Assembly: GCF_902860225.1 (NCBI RefSeq)
Contig: NZ_LR794158.1
Span: forward strand, 186,001-250,000
DNA from: Azoamicus ciliaticola
GTDB taxonomy: Bacteria; Pseudomonadota; Gammaproteobacteria; UBA6186; Azoamicaceae
DNA length: 64,000 nt
Direction of reading: 5' to 3'
Part shown: positions 17,740-26,112 of the stretch, in pieces
Layout of the letters: each line of letters begins with the position of its first letter
How positions within the stretch are numbered: the stretch's first letter is position 1
Notes under the pieces: model-generated
Seen by the model: the letters and a program-made list of their open reading frames with translations, nothing else
Database searches by the model: none
Told to the model about the DNA's origin: nothing
Made by a program: the position numbers and the translations under genes

Positions 17740-18953
17740 ATAATTGGCCTCATTAAAGGATAATTATCAATAATAGAAAACTTTCTAAAAGATGGAAATT
17801 GATTTTCTATCTTTTGTAACAAAACCAATGCTGGACTATTAAACATAATTTTTAAAATAGGATAAGACGATAAAATCCAATCACTAATATTAGTAACATA
17901 AAACTTTTTATCACCAATTCCATCAAAATTTAAATCCCATCCAACATAATTAGACCAAAAATTACCTATACTATTAGAATTCCAAACAATTTTTCTATTA
18001 TCTAAAAATTGAACCTGTAAATTATTACTTATGAAATTATTATCATAAACCAAATTATCATCACTACCACTATAAACTTTCATACCAACATTATTTTTAA
18101 TAATGTCATTATTAATAACATCATTAAAATAACTATCTCCAAATAAAACACCATCTTTATTATACAAAGATTTATTTCTTAAAATTCTACTGTACAAAAC
18201 ATCTCTGAAAAACAATCCATGAGTAACATTAGAATATGCAAAATTATTTATTAAATCAACATATTTGGAATACATAACAGCTATGCCTATCATAGAATCA
18301 CATACTATATTAGAAACAACATTACATTTATTACTAAACATATAATGTATTCCAAATCTAACATTAGTAAAAATATTTCTATTTATAGAAACTTCATTGG
18401 AATTAGTTATATAAACACCATCTCTACCATTAATAATGAAATTATCAGCTATAACAGAATTAATATTCCTATATAAATGTAATGTATTACCTCTATCTGA
18501 TAAAATATCATCAAATCCACCTATAAAAATATTATTAAAAAAATAATTACATGTTGATTCATTTGACCATAAAGAAAACCCACATTCAGAAAAAAAGTTA
18601 TTAATAATGTTAACATTACTACCATTTATAAAAATACACGAATCAGATACAGACATATCTTTACCGCTGTTATAAAATAATATCCCCTTAACATTAACAT
18701 TAGAACTTTCTATTGTAAGAATGTTGCCAACACCACCAGACGTTAAAACAACGTTGCCATTAGAAATAAAATTTATAGATTTATTAATAACAAAATTACC
18801 AACATATACGCCAGACTCTAAAATAATAGACTCACCATTTTTAGAATTAGTAAGTGCTAATAATAAATCATATGAATTATGAACATGCTTATTTGAATTA
18901 GCACTAACATTGAAAAAGAAAAAAATAAATATAAAAATTAGTATTTTATCCAT
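17733..18953 (-). CDS. nosD: NosD, periplasmic beta-helix copper-maturation protein
   Basis: A signal peptide (residues 1-18, ending SANS) precedes a 380-residue body made of parallel beta-helix turns: repeated patterns such as NVNIINNFF, NSNEVSINRNIF, SKYVDLINNFAYS and SDDNLVYDNNF, the CASH/PbH1 repeats of NosD. The C-terminal segment NFWSNYVGWDLNFDGIGD is highly typical of NosD. It docks on NosFY and delivers material to NosZ. It overlaps nosR by 16 bases. Confidence 0.93.
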   Translation of the reverse strand: MDKILIFIFIFFFFNVSANSNKHVHNSYDLLLALTNSKNGESIILESGVYVGNFVINKSINFISNGNVVLTSGGVGNILTIESSNVNVKGILFYNSGKDMSVSDSCIFINGSNVNIINNFFSECGFSLWSNESTCNYFFNNIFIGGFDDILSDRGNTLHLYRNINSVIADNFIINGRDGVYITNSNEVSINRNIFTNVRFGIHYMFSNKCNVVSNIVCDSMIGIAVMYSKYVDLINNFAYSNVTHGLFFRDVLYSRILRNKSLYNKDGVLFGDSYFNDVINNDIIKNNVGMKVYSGSDDNLVYDNNFISNNLQVQFLDNRKIVWNSNSIGNFWSNYVGWDLNFDGIGDKKFYVTNISDWILSSYPILKIMFNSPALVLLQKIENQFPSFRKFSIIDNYPLMRPIIW

Positions 18954-20968
18954 ACACCTGTCTCATATTTATCCCAAACTTTTTTACTAATAAGTGGTGG
19001 ACAAACTTTATTATTATACATGTTATTAACACATGTAAAACAACCAAAACATTCTTTAGGGTCTATCTTTCCATCATCGCCTATGGCTTTAGAATTACAA
19101 GTTTTACCACATTTTTGACAAGCACCACAGGAATTTCTTCTTTTCAATCTAAAAATAGTTAAAAATGATAAAGCAGATAAAAACGCACCAAGTGGACATA
19201 AAATTCTGCAAAAAAACCTATACATGAAAACACTTATTATTAATAATGAAAGTGTATAAAATGATATATACCATGGCCTGTTAAATATTCCAACACTCCA
19301 AATAGTTTTAAATGGTTCAACTTCTGAATATAACTCAGCAGTAGCAACGCCCTTATAAATAGCTATAAAAATTAAAAAAAATAAAATTAAATAACGTAAA
19401 TAACGTATTTTATTAAAAAACCTATCACTAAATTCTAAACTACGATCATTAAAAATAAGAGATCTAACTTTAAACAAAATTTCTTGCAAAGCTCCAAAAG
19501 GACAAACCCATCCACAAAAAATAGATTTTCCCCAAATAAGTATTGTTGATAAAATCATTATCCATCCAACGCACAAATATGGATCATATAAAAAAACATC
19601 GAGTTTTTTTATTGCATAAAGATTAACAACAGATGGTTGCCCACGTAATAAAACGCCTATTATATATACATCTAATAACAAAATAAAATTATAAATAATT
19701 GATAAGTAAAAATTATTTTTAGAAATTACATCTCTAAATATGAAAACAAATACAACGAAAATCCATAAAGAACATAGCAAAGATATATTAAAAATTTTAG
19801 AATGCCAATGTTCAATTATCTTGTTAGTCTTATCAATTAAAAATACTTCAGGAATTTTATATTCTATAGAAAAAGTTTTATAATTTAATAATAAAATTAA
19901 ATTCCATGATTTCCAAGGTTTATATTTAGAATTATTAATAACAAAAATACCACTTTCTCTGTAATCATCTATATCAATTAAATTTAAATTATAAACATTT
20001 TTAAAATCACTATCTCTAAAAGTAAAAATATTACCATCCTGCTCTATTCTAAACCTATCAAAAATACCGCCTCTAACAAAACCACTGCCCTTAAAGCTCC
20101 ATGTTCCATTATTTAATATAAGAATGACAGACTTTCCTTCAAAATCATTAAATAAATCATCGTAATAATCAACCCCAAGCAAATTTTTACCAATAGATTG
20201 ATGAGTTAAATCAGAAAAATAAATATCAACCAACAAATTCTCGCTTTCACTTTTGCTAACAACATTTAAAAACTGATCCAAAGCATAATGTTTAACAGCC
20301 TTTATTGATAATAAATCATTCCAAGAATATTTTTTAAATTTATCATTTAATCCGCCTTCAGAAAATGAGTTTTCTATAATACCAAATTTAAAAGCAATTT
20401 CTCTAGCAGACTCTAAAATAGTTTCATGTAAAATTAAAGAAGTAACTGTAGCTCCAGCTATTATAGGTATACTAACACCACCAGTAACGTCTTCACCTAT
20501 AGCTAATTTTTCTTCAACATTCTTACCTTTATAAAATGCAACAGCTTCCAATAATTTTTCAATAGGAATGCCTGTTAATAAAATTGGTTCGCTATGTTTA
20601 ACTAATTTTAAATCATTAATAATTCCATTTAAAGATAATGATATTAAAATTTCTAAAGGCTTACCGGAATACGCTACTACACTAACAATATCCGTAGTAT
20701 AAAATAAATAGCTAATAAGTTTATCTTTTCCATGTACATCTTCAGTAAAAAGCTCTAAAACTCTATTATCTTTAGAACTAACTAAAAGCTTAGTATTATT
20801 TTCAAGCTTAAAATAACAATCCCTTTCAAAACAAGAAATATTACCATTATCTAAAGATAAATAAGCAGCATTTACATTACAAAAAATATATATACTTAAT
20901 AGCAAAAAAATGAGCCTTATTTTTAAAATAAGGCTCAAAAACTTGTCAATGAAAAAAGCTAAAATCAT
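18938..20968 (-). CDS. nosR: NosR, FMN/Fe-S membrane protein supporting N2O reduction
   Basis: NosR passes electrons toward NosZ and is needed for its active state. The 676-residue protein has a signal sequence, a periplasmic FMN-binding domain with the flavinylation motif AGATVT (Thr176 the likely FMN anchor), six membrane spans, the CxxxCP boxes CGWVCPFG and CRILCPLG, and a C-terminal ferredoxin part with CGACQKCGKTC and CFGCFTCVNNMYNNKVC. The start lies six bases after nosZ. A strong terminator-like hairpin overlaps codons 11-19. The ATG at 20968 gives a plausible signal peptide; a start downstream of the hairpin (TTG near 20903) would leave a very short one and is less likely. Confidence 0.93.
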   Translation of the reverse strand: MILAFFIDKFLSLILKIRLIFLLLSIYIFCNVNAAYLSLDNGNISCFERDCYFKLENNTKLLVSSKDNRVLELFTEDVHGKDKLISYLFYTTDIVSVVAYSGKPLEILISLSLNGIINDLKLVKHSEPILLTGIPIEKLLEAVAFYKGKNVEEKLAIGEDVTGGVSIPIIAGATVTSLILHETILESAREIAFKFGIIENSFSEGGLNDKFKKYSWNDLLSIKAVKHYALDQFLNVVSKSESENLLVDIYFSDLTHQSIGKNLLGVDYYDDLFNDFEGKSVILILNNGTWSFKGSGFVRGGIFDRFRIEQDGNIFTFRDSDFKNVYNLNLIDIDDYRESGIFVINNSKYKPWKSWNLILLLNYKTFSIEYKIPEVFLIDKTNKIIEHWHSKIFNISLLCSLWIFVVFVFIFRDVISKNNFYLSIIYNFILLLDVYIIGVLLRGQPSVVNLYAIKKLDVFLYDPYLCVGWIMILSTILIWGKSIFCGWVCPFGALQEILFKVRSLIFNDRSLEFSDRFFNKIRYLRYLILFFLIFIAIYKGVATAELYSEVEPFKTIWSVGIFNRPWYISFYTLSLLIISVFMYRFFCRILCPLGAFLSALSFLTIFRLKRRNSCGACQKCGKTCNSKAIGDDGKIDPKECFGCFTCVNNMYNNKVCPPLISKKVWDKYETGVWIKY
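20904..20937 (-). terminator. Intrinsic terminator-like hairpin within the 5' end of nosR
   Basis: Positions 20911-20937 form a perfect inverted repeat with 13-base arms around one centre base (arm TGAGCCTTATTTT). In RNA the minus-strand transcript would fold a stem starting UGAGCC/GGCUCA with an A/U loop, directly followed by seven U (complement of 20904-20910). This is the classic Rho-independent terminator form, and one of very few GC-containing perfect palindromes in the window. It sits 38-72 bases downstream of the nosZ stop, inside nosR codons, so it probably ends or attenuates the nosZ transcript before the rest of the operon. Confidence 0.8.
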
Positions 20969-20974
20969 TTTATT

Positions 20975-22810
20975 CTAATGAACTAACAATCTTCCTCTCA
21001 TTTCCAAATGCAATGCATGACAGAACCATGTGCAATAATACCAAAAAACACCTCTTCTAGTTGCTCTAAATGTAACAGATGCAGTTTCTCCTGGCGAAAC
21101 ACCAAAATTCAAATTATGTTCACTCAAACAAAATCCATGAGTTAAATCTTCAACTTTATCTAAATTAGTTTGAACAATTGTAACTTCATCACCTAAATTT
21201 ACATCTATAACTTTTAATCCATAATTTGGAGCTATGCTAGACATAATTGCAAAAACTTTATCATCCTTTCTAACAATTTTATTAGCACCAAATTCTAACC
21301 CTAAATCTTGGACTAATTTACGTTCATAAGCAAATTTTCTATCATTTATATTCCAAATTTTCACTGTTTTTATTAAAGATCTATTAACAATCAAAGCATC
21401 ATGTGGTTCAGGTGCTACTGGACCATCATGTAATAATTTCATTCTACCTTCAGATATACCTATCAACTGATCATTATCTGGATATGATGGACCTACAGGT
21501 AAAAATCTATCTTTAGAAAATTTGTTCAAAGAAACAACATAATTGCCGTCAGCATCTTTAGTTTCACTCATAGATGCATTTATATGACCTGGTTGATAAT
21601 GAACATCTAATTTTTGAATTAAATAATCTTTATCACCCTTTATGGCTTTATCTATATTCCACATACAAACCATAGAATCTAAGAATAATGTTGTATAACA
21701 ATTACCTCTTCCATCAAAAGCTGTATGTAATGGTCCTAACCCTAATTCAGGTTCAGCCAATATACAATCTTTAGGGGCAATTTTTCCAGCAAAAGCATCT
21801 GCAATTTTTTCTATAGATATTACAGAAGCTGTTGGTGATAATTTACCTGAACATATAGCATATTTGCCATCTGGAGATATATTTACACCATGAGGATTTT
21901 TTGGCACAGGTATATATAAAACATAAGGATTTTTACCTCTACCATCAATTATAGGAGCATCAGACTCTTTAAATTTTATACCCTTACCTTGATTCACTGC
22001 TTCTTCTATTTTTTCTAAATTAAATACTGTTAAATGATCTCTATCAGCAGACATCATATCTTCTAACAAAACACCTTCTTCAGAATTATAACAAGTACCC
22101 ATTGAATACTTACCTTGATAATCTGTTGCACATAAATCCAAATTACCATCTATCATAACTTGCCATCTTACTTTCATTGTTTTAGCATCTATGCATGTAT
22201 GTAATGCAACATATTTATCAGGATTTTCTATATCTCTACCATCATTAGGTAATGGAATGGCAAACTCACTATTACAAAAAACAGCATCTAATTTATGTCT
22301 AGATGTAAATAATCCATGTGTACCTTGAGCATATGGAACTTTTGTTATAGCATCTGTTTCCATAACATCTAATCTTACTCTAGCAACTCTTCCTGTAGAT
22401 TTATCATTTATAAATCCAAATTTACCATCATAAGTCCCATTGTTATAAGATAAATGAAGATGATGTGTATCTCCAACAGTATAACCTTTCAATATTTGCT
22501 TGCTATAATTAGTAATGCCCCAACCATTAGTGCAATCATAATTAAAACAAGGAATTAACTTAAGTTCTCTCATAGATGGAACAGCAAGAACCCTTACCTC
22601 TCCAGATTGCCCTGAAGACCAAAAACCATAATATTTATCTAATTCACCAGGATTAACTACATGGCTAACAACTTTCTTCTTACTAGCTGCTTTCACAACG
22701 TTCATAGCGCCAGATGCAAAATAAACTGCTGCAGCTGCAACACTTACGCCTAAAGTTTTTCTAAGAAAACTACGTCTATCTTTTGACATAACTAAATTAT
22801 TTTTATTCAT
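20975..22810 (-). CDS. nosZ: Nitrous oxide reductase NosZ, clade I (Tat-exported)
   Basis: NosZ reduces N2O to N2 in the periplasm. The N terminus carries a twin-arginine signal, DRRSFLRK (Arg12-Arg13) followed by an Ala/Val-rich core, typical of clade I. All seven CuZ histidines are recognisable: DTHH (116-117), AQGTHG, NPHGVN, GPLHTAFD, YQPGHINA and EPHDALI. The CuA site is intact at the C terminus: Cys593, Cys597, His601 and Met604 in CTWFCHALHLEM. Length is 611 residues. A GGAG ribosome site lies just upstream of the ATG. It is the first gene of the cluster, ahead of nosR, and is less Phe-rich than its neighbours, suggesting strong selection on the sequence. Confidence 0.98.
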   Translation of the reverse strand: MNKNNLVMSKDRRSFLRKTLGVSVAAAAVYFASGAMNVVKAASKKKVVSHVVNPGELDKYYGFWSSGQSGEVRVLAVPSMRELKLIPCFNYDCTNGWGITNYSKQILKGYTVGDTHHLHLSYNNGTYDGKFGFINDKSTGRVARVRLDVMETDAITKVPYAQGTHGLFTSRHKLDAVFCNSEFAIPLPNDGRDIENPDKYVALHTCIDAKTMKVRWQVMIDGNLDLCATDYQGKYSMGTCYNSEEGVLLEDMMSADRDHLTVFNLEKIEEAVNQGKGIKFKESDAPIIDGRGKNPYVLYIPVPKNPHGVNISPDGKYAICSGKLSPTASVISIEKIADAFAGKIAPKDCILAEPELGLGPLHTAFDGRGNCYTTLFLDSMVCMWNIDKAIKGDKDYLIQKLDVHYQPGHINASMSETKDADGNYVVSLNKFSKDRFLPVGPSYPDNDQLIGISEGRMKLLHDGPVAPEPHDALIVNRSLIKTVKIWNINDRKFAYERKLVQDLGLEFGANKIVRKDDKVFAIMSSIAPNYGLKVIDVNLGDEVTIVQTNLDKVEDLTHGFCLSEHNLNFGVSPGETASVTFRATRRGVFWYYCTWFCHALHLEMRGRLLVH

Positions 22811-22832
22811 TTACTTTCTCCAATAAAATACT

Positions 22833-22865
22833 TAATATTAAATATATTCAATATATTTAATATTA
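22833..22865. promoter_or_regulatory. Perfect 14-bp palindrome in the nosZ upstream region
   Basis: TAATATTAAATATA (22833-22846) is followed after five bases (TTCAA) by its exact reverse complement (22852-22865). It lies 23 bases upstream of the nosZ ATG, in the 110-base spacer shared with the divergent gene at 22921. It could be an operator, a 5' UTR hairpin, or part of a promoter. It contains no clear FNR/DNR box (TTGAT-N4-ATCAA). All arm bases are A or T, so chance is not negligible. Confidence 0.55.
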
Positions 22866-22920
22866 GTATTTATATAATACACAATTTTTAAAAAAACCTT
22901 AAGATTTTAAAAAAAAATAT

Positions 22921-23577
22921 ATGAAAAAAATTAACAGTATAATAGTATCAAGCGAAAATGAAAAAATAATAACAAACTTAAGTAAAAATATAAAAGAAAA
23001 AATTATTTTACTTAATAAAAATATTTTTAATTTAGAAAAAATAATGAAAAATAATAATAAAATTATTATATATCCAATTAATCTTGAAGAAAAAAATTAT
23101 GAAAAAGAAAAATCAATTTTTTTAGAAATAACTACAAAACATTTAAACGAAATTAAAAAAATAATAATAGATACTAAAGAACCTAAATACGCAAAAACAT
23201 TTCAAAATATTAACAATGAAGAATTTATTAATACATTGAAAAATGACATAGAACATGTTGTAAATTTATTAAAAATGTTTTTTAATCAAAAAAATAATGT
23301 TAAAATAATAATTTTAATTCATAAAGAAAAGACTGAAAAAAATGATTTTTTAACTATAAAATCATGTATAAATAAATTTTTAATAGAATTAATGAATAAT
23401 ATTAACAAAAATAATATAAATGTGAATTGTGTATCAACAGAAAACATAAAGCTAAATTATAAAAAAAATATATACCCATTCAAAAAAAATACAAATCTTA
23501 AAAAGATTTCCGACTTAACAAAAGTTTTTAAATTCATATTTAAAAAAAATATAAAAAATAAAATAATAATAGCTTAA
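22921..23577 (+). CDS. Decayed short-chain dehydrogenase-like protein, function unclear
   Basis: The 218-residue product is Lys/Asn/Ile-rich. Its second half loosely follows the SDR order seen in YciK-type oxidoreductases: a strand VKIIILIH, then TIKSCINKFLIELMNNI in place of the YxxxK helix, then NINVNCVSTENI (like the IRVN-PG strand), then NIYPF ahead of a helix. The GxxxGxG nucleotide motif and the Tyr-x-x-x-Lys catalytic pair are absent, so it should not be an active dehydrogenase. The open frame is complete and ends directly against rsmH, with no base between them. It may be a gene under erosion or a structural relic; the family assignment is tentative. Confidence 0.45.
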   Translation: MKKINSIIVSSENEKIITNLSKNIKEKIILLNKNIFNLEKIMKNNNKIIIYPINLEEKNYEKEKSIFLEITTKHLNEIKKIIIDTKEPKYAKTFQNINNEEFINTLKNDIEHVVNLLKMFFNQKNNVKIIILIHKEKTEKNDFLTIKSCINKFLIELMNNINKNNINVNCVSTENIKLNYKKNIYPFKKNTNLKKISDLTKVFKFIFKKNIKNKIIIA

Positions 23578-24447
23578 TTATTTTTTTATAAAAAAACGCA
23601 TAATAGCACTTCTAGAAGAATAATTATTATTTAATTCTTCTATAGATGGCTTAATAAAATTAACGAAAGATTTCAAAACTAAAGAATTATTTTTGAAAAA
23701 ATTTTTAATTATCTTATCTTCTAGTGAATTAAAGCTAATAAACAATAAAACGCCAGAAGAACTAAGCGAGTCGAAAATATTTCTTAAAAATGAAAACAAA
23801 ACAGACATATCATTATTTATAAAAATTCTTACTGCTTGATATATTTTATTAAAATAATTCATATAATTTTTACTAGAACTACAAACTTTAAATAAAATTT
23901 TATAAAAATCATCCGAAGTTCTTATTTTATTTTTTTTTCTAAAAAATAAAATCTCACTTACAATAGCTTTAGAAAGCTTTAAATTATCAATAAAACTAAA
24001 AACAATCACCAATTCATCTAAACTAGCAAAATTAAACCAATCAACAGCTCTAATATTTTGATTTAAATCTAACCGCATATCTAAAAATCCATCTGTTTTA
24101 AATCCAAAGCCTCTGTTAAAATCTAATAATTGATAATTAGATATACCAAAATCAACTAAAATACCATTAACTTTTCCAAATAAATTATTGTCATAAATAA
24201 TATCTGAAATTTCATCAAAAGCACATTTATAAAAAAAAAATTTCTTTTTAATAAAAAAAAATTTTTTTCCAAATATAAAAAAGTTAGATAAATCTTTATC
24301 TATCATTTTTAAAGAAGCATGTCTATTCAAAAATTTAGACACAACAAAAGAATGTCCACCTGTTCCAAATGTACAATCAAAATAAATGCCATTTGAAATA
24401 ATATCCAATCCTTTTAGCACTTCATTTAACATAACAGGAATATGCAT
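23578..24447 (-). CDS. rsmH: 16S rRNA (cytosine-1402 N4) methyltransferase
   Basis: RsmH (MraW) methylates C1402 in the ribosomal P site using S-adenosylmethionine. The start HIPVMLNEVL is the family signature, the SAM site is DCTFGTGGHS (residues 24-33), and GILVDFGISNYQLL and RGFGFKTDGFLDMR (about residues 100-130) are typical; the C terminus has NNYSSRSAIMRFF. At 289 residues it is a little shorter than the usual 310. The mraZ-ftsL division cluster normally around it is absent; here it follows frr after a low-complexity spacer. Confidence 0.94.
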   Translation of the reverse strand: MHIPVMLNEVLKGLDIISNGIYFDCTFGTGGHSFVVSKFLNRHASLKMIDKDLSNFFIFGKKFFFIKKKFFFYKCAFDEISDIIYDNNLFGKVNGILVDFGISNYQLLDFNRGFGFKTDGFLDMRLDLNQNIRAVDWFNFASLDELVIVFSFIDNLKLSKAIVSEILFFRKKNKIRTSDDFYKILFKVCSSSKNYMNYFNKIYQAVRIFINNDMSVLFSFLRNIFDSLSSSGVLLFISFNSLEDKIIKNFFKNNSLVLKSFVNFIKPSIEELNNNYSSRSAIMRFFIKK

Positions 24448-24707
24448 AAATTTTTCAATTAAAAAATAAAAAATAAAAAATTAAATAAACAAAAAATAAA
24501 AACAAGAAAAATAAAAACAAAAAATTAAATAAATAAATAAAAAATAAAAATTTCTCTACAAAAAATAAAAATCTTTCTATAAAAAATAAAAATAAAAAAT
24601 CCACAACAAATAAACAAAAAAACAAATATTTTAAATAAAAAAATTTAATTTTGAATAAAACAAAAAAACTATAAAATAATAAAAAAATACCCACTAATTC
24701 TAAACAC
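24448..24707. repeat. Low-complexity A-rich spacer between frr and rsmH
   Basis: About 260 bases made almost only of AAAAATAAAAAT-like words on the plus strand with a few C and G. A minus-strand frame of 79 codons (24694-24455) is open, but it is nearly all Phe and Leu with no recognisable motif, as expected for any frame through such T-rich DNA. It could be the eroded remains of a gene once lying between frr and rsmH. I see no tRNA, hairpin or clear promoter here. Confidence 0.6.
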
Positions 24708-25262
24708 CTAACCTAATAAATCTTTTTCTTTTTTTTTTATCATAACATCTATAGTATCTATATATAAATCAAATATCTTTTGTAATCTTAAAAAAAATTT
24801 TTTTTCATCATCCTCTGAAATTTTATTAGATTTTAAAAAAAATTTAACATCTTGAGTTATATGCTTTCTAATATTACGCATAGAAACTTTTGTATCTTCA
24901 CTTATCTGTTTAACTTTCTTTAAAAAAAATTGTCTACGATCAGTGGTAACAATAGGAAAAACAACCTTAATAGAATCACCAACAACACTTGGATTCAAAT
25001 CCATTTTTAATTTTATAATTTCATTACACATCAAATTTATATGATTTTTTTCAAAAGGCTTAATAAATAAAATATTACCAGATTCAATAGTCATAACAGA
25101 AATATCATCAAAAAATAGTTTATCTCCATTATAAATAATAAATAAAGCTCTAACTAAATTAAAATTAACCTTATTAAGAACCATTTTAGAAAATTCAATT
25201 TTCAAAAGCTCAATACTTTTTTTTAACTTATCTTCCATAAGTGCAAAAAAATCATTTAACAT
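24708..25262 (-). CDS. frr: Ribosome recycling factor
   Basis: RRF, with EF-G, splits the post-termination ribosome. The 184-residue protein has the all-helical body and a family C terminus (VSMRNIRKHITQDVKFFL, then a helix to DLLG); the domain II hairpin covers residues 35-105. E. coli RRF has 185 residues. It lies eight bases after tsf. In most gammaproteobacteria pyrH (UMP kinase) stands between tsf and frr; here it has been lost or moved. Confidence 0.92.
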   Translation of the reverse strand: MLNDFFALMEDKLKKSIELLKIEFSKMVLNKVNFNLVRALFIIYNGDKLFFDDISVMTIESGNILFIKPFEKNHINLMCNEIIKLKMDLNPSVVGDSIKVVFPIVTTDRRQFFLKKVKQISEDTKVSMRNIRKHITQDVKFFLKSNKISEDDEKKFFLRLQKIFDLYIDTIDVMIKKKEKDLLG

Positions 25263-25270
25263 AAATATAC

Positions 25271-26104
25271 CTAACTATTACCTAAACAAAAAGTTGTAAA
25301 AGAAATAATATTACATCTAGAAGCTATAACTTGTTTAAGTTTTTTCTTATTATCTTTAACAAAATCTTGCTCTAACAATACGTTATCACTGTAAAATTTA
25401 TTTATTTGACCATCAACCATTTTAGTTAACAAGTCTAAACTTTTTTCTGGATATTTATTTTTAAGTTTATCAAAAGATATTTGTTTTTCAGATAATAATT
25501 CATCTTCTGGAATATTAAAAATATTCAAATATTTGGGCTTCATAGACGCTATTTGAATTAAAATTTCTTTTGCTAAAAAATTATCATCTTTATCAATATT
25601 CAAAATAACACCAAGTTTATTATCAAAATGTAAATAACTAAATAAAAAATTACTTTGAGAAAAAAATTTAACAACGCGCTTTAAAATTAAGTTTTCTCTT
25701 AATTTTAAAATTAAATCAATTTTTAAATCATTCAATTCTTTATTTAAAACTATTTTATCATCATTCATAATAAAATTTTTACCTAAAAAATCATTAGAAA
25801 CAAAATATTTACATAATTTATCAACATAATCTAAAAAATCTGAAGATTTAGCCACAAAGTCTGTTTCGCAGTTAACTTCTAGCATTACACCATCATGTTT
25901 ACTTTCATCAATAAAAATAGATATTACACCATTATTAGCTTGTCTATTAGATTTACTTTCCATTATTGATGCACCACTCTTTCTTAAATATATGACGGCT
26001 AAATCAACATCATTATTTGACTCTAATAAAGCCTTTTTACAATCAATTATACTTATACCTGTTAATTCTCTTAATTTTTTAACATTATTTAAAAAATCTG
26101 ACAT
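25271..26104 (-). CDS. tsf: Elongation factor Ts
   Basis: EF-Ts exchanges GDP for GTP on EF-Tu. The N-terminal UBA-like domain (VKKLRELTGISIIDCKKALLESNNDVDLAVIYLR, residues 7-42, read in two halves) and the conserved core MLEVNCETDFVAKSSDF (around residue 75) are clear. At 277 residues it is close to the E. coli length (283). It is eight bases downstream of rpsB, the universal rpsB-tsf pair. Confidence 0.96.
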   Translation of the reverse strand: MSDFLNNVKKLRELTGISIIDCKKALLESNNDVDLAVIYLRKSGASIMESKSNRQANNGVISIFIDESKHDGVMLEVNCETDFVAKSSDFLDYVDKLCKYFVSNDFLGKNFIMNDDKIVLNKELNDLKIDLILKLRENLILKRVVKFFSQSNFLFSYLHFDNKLGVILNIDKDDNFLAKEILIQIASMKPKYLNIFNIPEDELLSEKQISFDKLKNKYPEKSLDLLTKMVDGQINKFYSDNVLLEQDFVKDNKKKLKQVIASRCNIISFTTFCLGNS

Positions 26105-26112
26105 AAAATACC

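Noticed and set aside
22833..22865. FNR or DNR box upstream of nosZ
   Set aside because: The palindrome does not contain TTGAT/ATCAA or TTGAC/GTCAA half-sites, so no regulator is named.
24455..24694. 79-codon minus-strand frame between frr and rsmH
   Set aside because: Almost only Phe and Leu, no start signal or motif, and produced by AAAAAT-type low-complexity DNA; reported as a repeat region instead.
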